This document shows positions 25,690-34,522 of a stretch of DNA of 64,000 bases, piece after piece; positions within the stretch are counted from its first letter, which is position 1, and each line of letters begins with the position of its first letter. The notes beneath the pieces were generated by a model that was not told the origin of the DNA, searched no databases, and saw nothing but the letters and a program-made list of their open reading frames with translations. Source of the DNA: an uncultured Clostridia bacterium (GTDB lineage Bacteria; Bacillota; Clostridia; Christensenellales; CAG-917); NCBI GenBank assembly GCA_944363035.1, contig CALVTS010000001.1, positions 128,691-192,690 on the forward strand, in the 5' to 3' direction. Both the position numbers and the translations under genes were made by a program.

Positions 25690-26790
25690 TTTTGACTCCC
25701 ACGTGAACTTATGCGGAGTGTATTGAACTTCACGTGAACTTATTTGGAGTGTGCTTGACTCCCACGCATACTCATTCGGAGTGTGCTTGATTCCCGCGTA
25801 AACTCATTCGGGGCGTGTTTGAACTCCACGTATACCCATTCGGAGTGGAGCTTGAACTTTACGTCTCTCTTTCGGAGACGTGTTTGAACCCCACGTATAC
25901 TTGTTCGGAGTGGAGCCGCCTAGCCAAACTTGCACAGGGCGCAGCCCTCTTGCAAGTCGGCGGCGACGAAGTGAGTGCCGAGGGCGAGACGAAAAGTGCG
26001 TCAGCAATGCGCCATTCTCTTCGCGAAGCGGGCGCATTGCAAGCGGCATAATATGGCGGCGCCGCAGAGGCGCCGTCCTCGGTAGCCCTCATGCCCGAGC
26101 GCCGAAGGTTTCCCCCAAAATGGTGGGTTCCCTTTTAAGGGGGAACGATTTTGGGGGAAACCCGCAGGAAGGGGGCAACAATACTTCCCTGTCACGGGGA
26201 CGTACCCTCAAATTAAATTAGATTGAACCCCACGCACACTTATTCGTCGGGTTCGGGGACGCTCTGAATAAGTTCACGTCGTATTCAGGCTAGTTTAATG
26301 GAGTTTACGTCCCCTAACATGGAAGTATTATGCCCCCTCCTCCCCTTCGGGACTCCTCCCCCACTCGGAATAGAGGACTGTCCTCCTAAAATGCGGGATA
26401 TACTTTTTAATAAAGGCGCAAATCGCGCCTTTATGAAAATACCTCTTGAAAAAAAGTTTGAGTCTCGCACTTACATAATCAAGCGGCGACCAGCACTTAC
26501 CGAACATCGCTCGCGGGGCGAGGAGGGCGACTCGACGCGCACCGAGCCCGTGTCTACTTAATAGCCGTCTAGCTTGCGAGATCGCAGATACGCGCCGCGA
26601 CTTGCAAGAGCGGGCGCAAACGCCAGCTGTGCAAGTTTGGCTGAGCGGCGCGTAGTTCCGTCTTCGAATGAGTTTGCGTGGGAGTCAGGCTCCACTCCGA
26701 ATAAGTGTACGTGGAAGTTCAAGCACACCCGAATAAGTTCACGTGGGAGTCAAGCACGCTCCGAATGAGTTCACGTGGGATCAACGCACA
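25690..26790. repeat. Repeat island 3 (32-bp array, modules A and B)
   Basis: No gene is present. This is the clearest example of the layout: seven 31-33-bp tandem units (25690-25912), module A forward (about 25913-26215), module B forward (about 26290-26650, with the AAAGGCGC/GCGCCTTT hairpin near 26420) and three or four units in inverse orientation (to 26785). Unit core: CCCACGTATACTTATTCGG. It separates the murB start from the hprK 3' hairpin. Confidence 0.88.
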
Positions 26791-26798
26791 GTCACCCA

Positions 26799-26964
26799 AG
26801 TGACGGGCAAAGCGGGTGAGGAATGTGTTTCGGGCGAGGAGATTTGCGTTTGTGCAAGGAAAGCGCCGCCGCTAATACTCTTGCGGTATTAGCAAGGCGC
26901 TTGACACCGCACAGGCGGAAATCCACCGCCCGAAACGCTTTCCGAACCCGCTTTGCACGTCACT
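26799..26964 (-). ncRNA. Stop-codon-anchored 3' hairpin element (hprK copy, divergent)
   Basis: The outer stem is 19 bp with one mismatch (26799-26817 with 26946-26964) and contains the hprK TGA (26960-26962). A second stem TTTCGGGCG/CGCCCGAAA (26828/26927), a third AAGCGCC/GGCGCTT (26861/26896) and an apical GCTAATAC/GTATTAGC hairpin follow. The internal loop GCAAGGAA / GACACCGC matches the copy at 53167-53291 almost exactly, though the stems differ. Confidence 0.6.
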
Positions 26965-27913
26965 CCTCATCATCCACCGGACGATTCTTTTCCATGAGTC
27001 GGTTGCTGAGCTCTTGCAGCGCGTCTTTGCCCATGGTTTTGAGGCGGAAGTTGCGGCTGGCGGCTTCGATGACGACGGCGAGATTCCTGCCGGCGGAGAC
27101 GGGCACCACTATGCGCTGGAACTTCACCCCGAGGATCTCGTAGGAGAGGTCCTCGTTGCCGAGCCTGTCATAGCTCTTGCGGTCGTCCCACTTTTCCATT
27201 TCGATGACGAGATGTATACGCTTTTGATTGAGCACGCCGCCCACGCCGTACATGGCTTCCACGTCGATGAGCCCCACTCCCCTGACCTCCAAAAAGTTGG
27301 AGATGCGCTTGGGAGGATAGCCGTATATCTTGTTCTTTATGCGTTTGACTTCCACGAGGTCGTCGGCGACGAGCATATGTCCGCGGTGCACCAGCTCAAG
27401 GGCGGTCTCGGACTTGCCGATGCCGCTGTCGCCGATGAGCAGGACGCCGATGCCGCTGATATCGAGGAGTTCGCCGTGTATGGTGTCCGTGGCGGCGAGC
27501 GCGGTGGTGAGATAGTGAACCACGTCGCTCTCTATCGCGGAAGTGGAGCCGTCGCTGACGAAAAGAGGGGTCGAAAATCTCTCCGCCATATCCGCCATCT
27601 CCGAAGTGACGGCGTGTTTGTGGGTGACGATGACGCAGGGGACGCCCTTTTTGAAGAGCCTCTCCAACTGCACCGCCCGCGCCCCGCCGTCCAGCGATTC
27701 GAGATACGCCATCTCGGCATTGCCCAGGATCTGTATCCTGTGTTCGGGGAAAAATTCCTCGAATCCGGCAAAGAGCAACCCCGGGCGATTTGTCGCCGTG
27801 GAGCGGAAAATTATGTCCTCCGAGGGGGCGTATGCCGTCTCCAATTCGAGATCGGCGGCAAACTTTTCGACGCTTATCGCGACTTCGCTCTTGTGGGTGT
27901 AATTCCTTACCAT
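26960..27913 (-). CDS. hprK: HPr kinase/phosphorylase
   Basis: A 317-residue HPrK/P, which phosphorylates and dephosphorylates HPr at Ser46 for carbon catabolite control. The Walker A loop GDSGIGKS (161-168), the catalytic His in IHGELLDI and the signature LEVRGVGLIDV are intact. The GGGGAGG RBS precedes the ATG. It lies 71 bases after uvrC and is probably co-transcribed with it. Its presence implies Ser46-HPr/CcpA-type regulation, consistent with the many sugar-phosphate genes in the window. Confidence 0.96.
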   Translation of the reverse strand: MVRNYTHKSEVAISVEKFAADLELETAYAPSEDIIFRSTATNRPGLLFAGFEEFFPEHRIQILGNAEMAYLESLDGGARAVQLERLFKKGVPCVIVTHKHAVTSEMADMAERFSTPLFVSDGSTSAIESDVVHYLTTALAATDTIHGELLDISGIGVLLIGDSGIGKSETALELVHRGHMLVADDLVEVKRIKNKIYGYPPKRISNFLEVRGVGLIDVEAMYGVGGVLNQKRIHLVIEMEKWDDRKSYDRLGNEDLSYEILGVKFQRIVVPVSAGRNLAVVIEAASRNFRLKTMGKDALQELSNRLMEKNRPVDDEE

Positions 27914-27984
27914 ATATCCTCCCCGAAGCGGCGCGTCAACGAGCTACGCCGCTCCGCTATGATCGTTATGCGATGTTTATCATG

Positions 27985-29811
27985 CTATTTCTGCGTTTCA
28001 TCACCATTATTTGGCACATTGAGCGCTTCCAGCAACTTCTCCGCAGAGCTTCTCGAAAAGCCTTCGAGAGCCGCTATGTCCTCTGCCGAGGCATGGCGCA
28101 CGTTCTCGGCAGAGCCGAATTTTTTCAAAAGTTCCTCGGCGCGTTTCCTGCCTATGCCCGGCGCTTTCATGAGCTCGGACTCGGACATATGCTTCCCTCT
28201 CAAAGTGCGATGATAGGTGATGGCGAAACGGTGCGCTTCGTCGCGGACGCGTTGGAGCATCTGCAACGCCACGCAGTCCTTGGGGAGCAGAATGGAGCGT
28301 TTGGGGTCGCTGCCCAAAAACACTTCCTCCTCCCTCTTGGCGAGGGAGAGTATCTCCAAGCCCTCCTCGCCGCAATCGGCAAGAGCCTGCAATGCGTAGG
28401 CGAGCTGTCCTTTCCCGCCGTCTATCAGGATGAGATCGGGAGGAGTGGCGAAGCTCTCGTCCTCCCCCTCTTTCATGCGCATGAGCCTGCGGGTGAGCGC
28501 CTCTTTCATGCACGCGAAATCGTTGTTGCCCTCCACGGTCTTTATGCGGAATTTGCGATAGTGCGACTTCTTGGGTTCTCCGCCCTCGAAGACCACCATG
28601 CTCGCCACCTTGTCCGTCCCCGAGATGTGCGAGATGTCGTATGCCTCGATCCTGTTCGGAAGCACGGGGAGGGAGAGCAATTCCCCCAGCTGTCTCACCG
28701 CGCCCTCGGTGCGCAACGCTCTGCGTTCCTCCCTGCTGCCGTACTTTTCCAACGCGTCGAAGGCGTTGGAGTGGGAGAGGTCGAGGAGCTGACGGCGCAC
28801 TCCCTGCTTGGGCTCTATGACGCGCACGGTATGCCCCGAGAGGGTGTTGACGGCTTTTTCAAGCGCGTCGCCGTCCGAAACGGAATCCGTGACTATCTCG
28901 TCCGCGACGGGAGGATTGCCGAAATAAAACTGATAGATATAGGATGAGATGTCCTCGTCTGCGGCTTCGAAGACGCGGTTTTCGCCGCCCACCAGCTTGC
29001 CGCCGCGCACGACGAGCATATTCACCGCTCCGAGCACCCCGTTGGTCTCGTACGCAAAGATGTCGAGGTCGAGGTCCTTCGGGAGGGCGCTGACCTGCTT
29101 GCGCACCAGATTGTCAAGCACTTTGAGCTTGTGCTTGTATGAGAGCGCGACCTCGAAATTCTCCTCTTCGGCGAAAGCCATCATCTTTTTAGAGAGGATG
29201 CGCTCGATCTCCCTGTCGTTGCCCTTCAAAAAGGATATGACGCGGCGGATCTCCTCTTTGTAATCCTCCGATGATATCTCCCCGGCGCAGGGCGCCGAAC
29301 ACTTCCCCAGATGAAAATTGAGGCAGGGACGGGAGGGCTTTGACATATCGCGGTTGCAATCCCGCACCTTGAACGCCGTATGGATGAGCTCGGTGATGTC
29401 GCGCACGTTGACGGACTGCATATACGGTCCGAAATATTGCGCGCCGTCGTTTTTCAGCCGCCGCACCAGCCGCACGGTAGGGAAATCCTCCTTCATGTCT
29501 ATGCGCAAAAAAGGATAGGATTTGTCATCCTTCAAAAGGATGTTGTATTTGGGCGTATGCTTTTTTATCAGATTGTTCTCTGTGACGAGCGCGTCCACCT
29601 CGCTCGGACAAATGATATACCGAAAATCCGCGACGTGTTCGAGCATCGCCATCACCTTGGCGGTCTTGTTGCCCGAACGATAGAAATACTGTTTCAGCCG
29701 CGCCCTGAGCCTCTTCGCCTTTCCGACGTAGATTATCTCCCCCGCGCTGTCCAGCATCATATATACGCCGGGATCCTCCGGCACGTCTTTCAGCTTCGCC
29801 TTAAAGTCCAC
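27985..29811 (-). CDS. uvrC: Excinuclease ABC subunit C
   Basis: A 608-residue UvrC, the dual-incision nuclease of nucleotide excision repair. In order: GIY-YIG domain (GVYMMLDSAG ... IYVGKAKRLRARL), UVR motif (near EEENFEVALSYKHKLKVL), RNase-H-like domain (EAYDISHISGTDKV), and HhH motifs (MKAPGIGRKRAEELL). I place the start at the GTG at 29811: this gives the family N-terminus V/M-DFKAKLKDVPEDPG and puts TATAAT 6 bases upstream, with TTTACT 17 bases before that. The ATG 18 bases further up lies upstream of that -10 box, outside the predicted transcript. Confidence 0.94.
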   Translation of the reverse strand: MDFKAKLKDVPEDPGVYMMLDSAGEIIYVGKAKRLRARLKQYFYRSGNKTAKVMAMLEHVADFRYIICPSEVDALVTENNLIKKHTPKYNILLKDDKSYPFLRIDMKEDFPTVRLVRRLKNDGAQYFGPYMQSVNVRDITELIHTAFKVRDCNRDMSKPSRPCLNFHLGKCSAPCAGEISSEDYKEEIRRVISFLKGNDREIERILSKKMMAFAEEENFEVALSYKHKLKVLDNLVRKQVSALPKDLDLDIFAYETNGVLGAVNMLVVRGGKLVGGENRVFEAADEDISSYIYQFYFGNPPVADEIVTDSVSDGDALEKAVNTLSGHTVRVIEPKQGVRRQLLDLSHSNAFDALEKYGSREERRALRTEGAVRQLGELLSLPVLPNRIEAYDISHISGTDKVASMVVFEGGEPKKSHYRKFRIKTVEGNNDFACMKEALTRRLMRMKEGEDESFATPPDLILIDGGKGQLAYALQALADCGEEGLEILSLAKREEEVFLGSDPKRSILLPKDCVALQMLQRVRDEAHRFAITYHRTLRGKHMSESELMKAPGIGRKRAEELLKKFGSAENVRHASAEDIAALEGFSRSSAEKLLEALNVPNNGDETQK

Positions 29812-29817
29812 GACGAC

Positions 29818-29846
29818 ATTATACCCCATGCGCGCGGATTAGTAAA
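29818..29846 (-). promoter_or_regulatory. uvrC promoter (leaderless)
   Basis: TTTACT (29841-29846), 17 bases, TATAAT (29818-29823), then 6 bases to the GTG start. Confidence 0.7.
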
Positions 29847-29976
29847 TAACTCCCGCACAAAACCCGTCATCCTCCCTTCCGCACTCCCCCGCCGCGAGAA
29901 AAAGCGCGAGCCCCGCCCGCGCCATTTTTGTTTTCTTATACAGATCACTCAAGAAGCAAGCCGCGCTCGCGTGCGA

Positions 29977-30144
29977 TCACGCGTTCCGATCCTCCTCGGG
30001 AGAGACGAGGGTGGGTCCCGCCACCGTGAGCGCGAACAGTATGGCAAGCATGACGGCGGTCTCGGTGGAAGATACGTTGCCGTCCGCCGCGAACACCGAC
30101 ATCACGATGAGCAGAAATAAAAACCAGTTTTCGTTGGATGCCAT
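29977..30144 (-). CDS. Small hypothetical membrane protein
   Basis: A 55-residue frame beginning MASNENW with two hydrophobic stretches (WFLFLLIVMSVFA and MLAILFALTVAG) joined by a short polar turn and a charged tail. GGGGAG stands 5 bases before the ATG. No family is recognised. The longer frame upstream is Arg-rich and not credible. The pattern of signal plus reasonable topology makes it more likely real than not, but evidence is limited. Confidence 0.5.
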   Translation of the reverse strand: MASNENWFLFLLIVMSVFAADGNVSSTETAVMLAILFALTVAGPTLVSPEEDRNA

Positions 30145-30450
30145 ACTCCCCTCGCTTGCACACCAACTTATGCGCCGCCCAAGAAAAATGTGCGCTTTTC
30201 GCGCGCCCCTGAGGGTGTACCGCTCCTCCGTCCGCATATCCGCCCCGACCTTTATGACACACGCGCACGGCGTCCCCGCCGCACAAGATCCGAAAAAGAC
30301 GAAACCGCCGCTCTGACCGCGACGGCTCCGTCTGCTAGAATATCCTCGGGAAAGTGCTCTCCGCTTTCCCCCTTTGGAAGGCGCACCTGAACGGACTTCC
30401 CTGCCCTCGCGACGCATGGGATATCGTCATCGGGGCAATATATTGTCTAT

Positions 30451-30507
30451 GTGTAGATATTACTACACGATAACGTGTAAAGTCAACAATTTTACGCAAT
30501 TTCGTGT
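30451..30507 (+). promoter_or_regulatory. Operator cluster of the XRE regulator
   Basis: GTGTAG-N6-CTACAC (30451-30468) overlaps TACACG-ATAA-CGTGTA (30464-30479), and a further CGTGTA half-site lies at 30502-30507, just before the start codon. Autoregulation is inferred. The rest of the 374-base gap 30145-30518 shows no gene. Confidence 0.55.
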
Positions 30508-30518
30508 AGAAAGTGCTT

Positions 30519-30734
30519 ATGGACAAACGAGAACAGATAGCCGAAAGCCTCAAAACTCTGCGCCTCGCTCGAGGGCTCACTCAACAGGAACTCGCACGGG
30601 CGACGGGCATCTCACAGCAAAATATCTCGCGCTGGGAGCTCGGCATCCACATCCCGAACCTTGCCGACTGCATCACTCTTGCGGATTTTTACGGCATTTC
30701 CCTTGACGACCTCGCCGACAGAGACCCGAACTGA
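30519..30734 (+). CDS. XRE-family transcriptional regulator (single HTH)
   Basis: A 71-residue Cro/CI-type protein that is almost all helix-turn-helix: LKTLRLARGLTQQELARATGISQQNISRWELG, followed by ITLADFYGISLDDLADRD. No sensor or multimerisation domain is present. The ATG at 30519 is preferred over the GTG 6 bases upstream; neither has a Shine-Dalgarno. The inverted repeats at 30451-30507 overlap its promoter, and similar sites occur at 2350-2606. It is monocistronic. Confidence 0.85.
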   Translation: MDKREQIAESLKTLRLARGLTQQELARATGISQQNISRWELGIHIPNLADCITLADFYGISLDDLADRDPN

Positions 30735-30886
30735 CGGGGACTCGGCAAGTTCCAGCCGAGACGGTCTTTCACGCACGACGCTCTTTTGACCTCCTCCGCC
30801 CTCATATTGACAACATCCCCCGCTTTGCGGCATACTTCGCCAAAAGCCCCTCATATGCGCGCGCAAAAGAGAATTATACTGCTGTC

Positions 30887-31219
30887 ATGGAAACCCTCTT
30901 GGACACCGACACCGTGGAGCTCATCCGTGACTATGTGCCGCGCAACGCTACTCTGCATATGCTTTCGGAATTTTTCGGAGCGTGTGCCGACGCAACGCGG
31001 GCAAAGATCATATGCGCCCTCTCCATATCGGAAATGTGCGTGGGAGACCTCGCGCGGGTGCTCGGGCTCAATCAGACCACCTGCTCACATCAGCTACGCC
31101 TGCTCCGCGCGGCGGAGATCGTGCGCGCAAGACGAGAGGGCAAGGTCATCTACTACTCCCTGAAAAACCGCAAGATTGAAGATGTGATGTACGCAGGCGT
31201 GCGCTTCCTCGGGCTTTAA
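30887..31219 (+). CDS. ArsR/SmtB-family regulator
   Basis: A 110-residue winged-helix repressor of the ArsR family. The recognition region is CVGDLARVLGLNQTTCSHQLRLLR and the wing ARREGKVIYYSL. The first Cys matches the CVC metal site of CadC/ArsR alpha-3 but the second position is Gly, so classical alpha-3 metal sensing is doubtful. TATACT is exactly 6 bases before the ATG and there is no RBS, so the mRNA is probably leaderless. No transporter or target gene is adjacent, so the regulon is unknown. Confidence 0.85.
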   Translation: METLLDTDTVELIRDYVPRNATLHMLSEFFGACADATRAKIICALSISEMCVGDLARVLGLNQTTCSHQLRLLRAAEIVRARREGKVIYYSLKNRKIEDVMYAGVRFLGL

Positions 31220-31284
31220 GGAATATGAAGAACAAGGGGAAACTCCTGCCTGCGGAGTCTCTGCCGTGCACTCTTTTTGGGCGT

Positions 31285-32325
31285 GCTTGAATCCCACGTA
31301 CACTTATTCGGAGTGTGCTTGATTCTCACGAACACTTATTCGGGGTGTGTTTGAACTTTACGTCTCTTTTTCAGAGTGTGAGTGAATCCCACGTGAACTT
31401 ATTTGGAGTGGAGCCGCCCAGCCAAACTTGCACAGCGGGCGCTTGCGCCCGCTCTTGCAAGTCGGCGGCGACGAAGTGAGTGCCGAGGGCGAGACGTAAA
31501 GTGCGTCGGCAATGCGCCATTCTCTTCGCGAAGCGGGCGCATTGCAAGCGGCATAACATGGCGGCGCCGCAGAGGCGCCGTCCTCGGTAGCCCTTATGCC
31601 CGAGCGCCGAAGGTTTCCCCCAAAATGGTGGGTTCCCTTTTAAGGGGGAACGATTTTGGGGGAAACCCGCAGGAAGGGGGCAAAAATATTTCCCTGTCGC
31701 GGGGACGTAACCCTCAAATTAAATTAGATTGAATCCCACGCACACTTATTCGTCGAGTTCGGGGACGCTCTGAATAAGTTTACGTCGTATTCAGGCTAGT
31801 TTAATGGGGTATACGTCCCCTAATATGGTAATATTGCTCCCCCTCCTCCCCTTCGGGACTCCTCCCCCACTCGGAATAGAGGACTGTCCTCCTAAAATGC
31901 GGGATATACTTTTTCATAAAGGCGCATTCTGCGCCTTTATGAAAACACCTCTTGAAAAAGGTTTGAATCTCGCACTTGCATAATCAAGCGGATACCAGTA
32001 TAGACTGAACGTCGCTCGCGGGGCGAGGAGGGCGACTCGACGCGCACCGAGCCCGTGTCTACTTAATAGCCGTCTAGCTTGCGAGATCGCAGATACGCGC
32101 CGCGACTTGCAAGAGCGGGCGCAAACGCCCGCTGTGCAAGTTTGGCTGAGCGGCGCGTAGTTCCGTCTTTGAATAAGTTCACATGGGGTTCAAGGACGCT
32201 CCGAATAAGTGTGCGTGGGATTCACGCACGCTCCGAATAAGTATATGTGGGGTTCAGGCACACTCCAAATAAGTTCACGTGAAGTTCAAGTACACTCCGA
32301 ATAAGTGCACGTGGGAGTCAGGCAC
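31285..32325. repeat. Repeat island 4 (modules A and B)
   Basis: No gene is present. The order is about four 32-bp units, module A forward (about 31409-31730), module B forward (about 31800-32165), then about five inverted units. It lies between convergent arsR-like and membrane-protein genes; unlike islands 1, 2, 3 and 5 it has no anchoring hairpin at either gene end. Confidence 0.85.
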
Positions 32326-32341
32326 ACCCGCCCCAACGCCC

Positions 32342-32962
32342 TCAGAGGAGTTCGTCGAAAGGGGGATCGCCGCCGCTATCCTCTGCGGCGATCTCCTCGG
32401 GGGTGACGGAGGAAATGTTTTTGTCGCGGATGACGCGGGAGAGGACGCGTTTGACTATGCGGTAGAGATAGTTCATGAAGAGGTCTATGAGGAGAAGAGC
32501 TATCGTGCCGAGGATGGCGATCGCCCAGTAGTCGAAATATGCCGCGAAGTCGGGCGCAAGCACGTCGAGGGCTTGCAAACCGTAATACAGGGCGGCGAGG
32601 GCGGCGTTGATGAAAACTATCTTGACGGGATAGGAGACGAACCATTTTACGTTTTTCTCCCACATCACCGCAGAGATGAGTGCCATGGGACCGAAATATA
32701 TCGCGTAGCCCGCCACGGTGGTGACATCCCCCACCAAAAAGCCGAGCCCGGCGGACACCAGATAGGCAAACACGGCGGAAGCATAATACTTCTTGGTGAC
32801 GGGAGCCATGACGGCGACGCCCGCCGCCGCGAACATTGCCACGGTGACGTATCTCAACACCACTCCCAGCCAAACAAACAAAAGCGCCAGCGCGGCGGAT
32901 GACCCCGCCAACGCAAGCGCATAAGCCGTCTTTCTTGCGGAACGTCCGCCCCTTCTTTTCAT
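32342..32962 (-). CDS. Hypothetical integral membrane protein
   Basis: A 206-residue protein with about five or six transmembrane segments after a basic N-terminus (MKRRGGRSARK) and with an acidic soluble C-terminal tail (TPEEIAAEDSGGD). The pattern of short loops and small residues is somewhat like ECF-type substrate-binding subunits, but no diagnostic motif is seen. The ATG at 32962 overlaps the TGA of the J-domain-like gene (TGATG), indicating translational coupling. It is the last gene in the DUF5685/J-domain group. Confidence 0.75.
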   Translation of the reverse strand: MKRRGGRSARKTAYALALAGSSAALALLFVWLGVVLRYVTVAMFAAAGVAVMAPVTKKYYASAVFAYLVSAGLGFLVGDVTTVAGYAIYFGPMALISAVMWEKNVKWFVSYPVKIVFINAALAALYYGLQALDVLAPDFAAYFDYWAIAILGTIALLLIDLFMNYLYRIVKRVLSRVIRDKNISSVTPEEIAAEDSGGDPPFDELL

Positions 32963-33633
32963 CAGCAACAGCGGATGAGGTCTCCGCCGAGGCACTCACA
33001 ACAGCAGTCCGCGCAGATGGCGCACTGGCACGCGGTGCAACATCCGTCCGCCGCCGCGGCGGTCTGATCCTGCTGATAGGTACGCTGAGTGGCGTACTGT
33101 CTGTCCGCCTGTCCGTCCTGCGCGTTGCCGCCGTTCGCGTTCTGCCCTCTCGCGAAGGCGTCGGAGCCGTCCATCTTCTTTTTCATGTTGTCGAGAGCGC
33201 GCTTGTACTTCTCGTTCTCGGGGTCGAGATCCACGGCGAGTTCAAGCTGTTTCTTGCTCTCGTTGAGCCAATTCTTCTCGTAAAAGATGATCGCCTGATA
33301 ATAGTGCCACTCCCCTCCGCGGTAATACATATCGTCCAAGAGGGACTGCGCCTTGGAAAAATCCTTGGAGGAAATGGCGGCGCGCACTTCCTGATAAGCG
33401 TTCTGCCCCTCGGAAGGTTCGCCGCTCACCTCGGCGTGCTCGTGAGTGTAGGTCATCGCGTCCTGATAGGCGGTGTCCAGCAATTCGAGCATACGCGCGG
33501 CGTCCGCGCCCGCCTCGCCTTCGTCGAAGACGTGCTGTTGATAGTAGGCGCGCTTGGTCTTGTATGCCTCAAGTATCTCGCTCTGCGAGGCTCCCTTTTC
33601 AATACCGAGGATCACAAACGGGTCACTTGGCAT
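32962..33633 (-). CDS. J-domain-like protein with TPR-type helices and Cys-rich tail
   Basis: A 223-residue protein. Residues 1-60 resemble a DnaJ J-domain (DPFVILGIEKGASQSEILEAY) but the loop that should contain HPD reads QQHVFDEG, so Hsp70 stimulation is questionable. Residues ~80-150 form TPR-like helices (WHYYQAIIFYEKNWLNESK). After a Gln/Asn linker the C-terminus has ten cysteines in about 30 residues (CCTACQCAICADCCCEC), a likely metal site. It overlaps the upstream DUF5685 gene by 22 bases and the downstream membrane gene by 3. Confidence 0.8.
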   Translation of the reverse strand: MPSDPFVILGIEKGASQSEILEAYKTKRAYYQQHVFDEGEAGADAARMLELLDTAYQDAMTYTHEHAEVSGEPSEGQNAYQEVRAAISSKDFSKAQSLLDDMYYRGGEWHYYQAIIFYEKNWLNESKKQLELAVDLDPENEKYKRALDNMKKKMDGSDAFARGQNANGGNAQDGQADRQYATQRTYQQDQTAAAADGCCTACQCAICADCCCECLGGDLIRCC

Positions 33634-34472
33634 TTGTCATCTCCTTTGAGCAACCTCTCCATCTGCATATTCAGTCCGCGATATACGGTGTTGGAAAGCA
33701 CCCCTTCGCTGACCACGATGTGCATGGCATTGTATGCTCCGACAAGTCTATTATAAGCGGAGCGCAACAAAAAGTCGAGCTCCTGTGCGTTTTTGGAAAG
33801 AAATTCCGCCTTGGAAGCGCACTGCCCGTAAGCGGCGATAAGAGGGTTGTACCTCCCCTTTTTGGCGTCCTTCTCCACGTCGTCCACCGCGTCGAAGAGA
33901 TAGACCAGCCTCCCCAGATTGTAGGTGAAGACGTCGATATCCTCATCCGTGGGGATGAGCGCGCGCGTGACGTCGCGCATGAGAGAGGCAAAACAGTCCG
34001 CCACAAGGTCTATATCCGCCGAATCGCGGCTTTCGAGGACGGAAAGTCTGCGGAAACTCTCCTTCATCATGCCGTCTATCTCGGGGAGCCTCCTTGCCGC
34101 CGCCCTCTTTCTTGCGGCGAGCGCGCCGACCGCGAGCGCGCGGGAGGGCTTCCCGTCGTGCACGTCGTCCAACGCGTTGTAGTACACCAGCAGTACGCTG
34201 ATGTCCGCCACCTTGGCGGTGAGTTCATCCGGCTTTATCACCGTCTTTCTCTTGCCGTTAATGAGGCAGAGCTTGCGCTCGAAGCTCACTTCGGTGTCCG
34301 TCAGAGAATGCAACAGCGCATTGTAGAAAGTGGTGTCGTAATTTGTGCACAGCCTGGTCAAAGGACCGCCGGTGCGCGCAAGCGCCTTGCACAGCCCGCA
34401 ATAGTACGCCTGAAAGACCGCGAAGTCCTTGATGTACATATTGTCCTTGTCGGGAATGACGTATCCGAACAT
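33612..34472 (-). CDS. DUF5685 family protein with isoprenoid-synthase-like Asp motifs
   Basis: A 286-residue protein that I assign to DUF5685, a Clostridia family commonly paired with J-domain proteins. YYCGLCKAL (23-31) holds two cysteines. LDDVHD (101-106) and DAVDDVEKDAKKGRYNP (194-210) look like the two Asp-rich Mg-diphosphate motifs of squalene/phytoene synthases, the second with the basic KKGR follow-up. A catalytic role is therefore possible but unproven. AGCAGGAT precedes the ATG. The 3' end overlaps the next gene, so the partners are translated together. Confidence 0.75.
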   Translation of the reverse strand: MFGYVIPDKDNMYIKDFAVFQAYYCGLCKALARTGGPLTRLCTNYDTTFYNALLHSLTDTEVSFERKLCLINGKRKTVIKPDELTAKVADISVLLVYYNALDDVHDGKPSRALAVGALAARKRAAARRLPEIDGMMKESFRRLSVLESRDSADIDLVADCFASLMRDVTRALIPTDEDIDVFTYNLGRLVYLFDAVDDVEKDAKKGRYNPLIAAYGQCASKAEFLSKNAQELDFLLRSAYNRLVGAYNAMHIVVSEGVLSNTVYRGLNMQMERLLKGDDKCQVTRL

Positions 34473-34522
34473 ATCCTGCTTTCACCCTAACCGCGCATCA
34501 TTGAGATATGCTTAAAACGCGC

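Noticed and set aside
25690..25915. CRISPR array from regularly spaced ~32-bp units
   Set aside because: The units are directly adjacent with no unique spacers, vary in sequence, invert on the other side of the island, and no cas gene is present.
29811..29829. ATG start for uvrC at 29829
   Set aside because: The -10 box TATAAT lies inside that extension, so transcripts would begin downstream of it; the GTG at 29811 fits both promoter spacing and family N-terminus.
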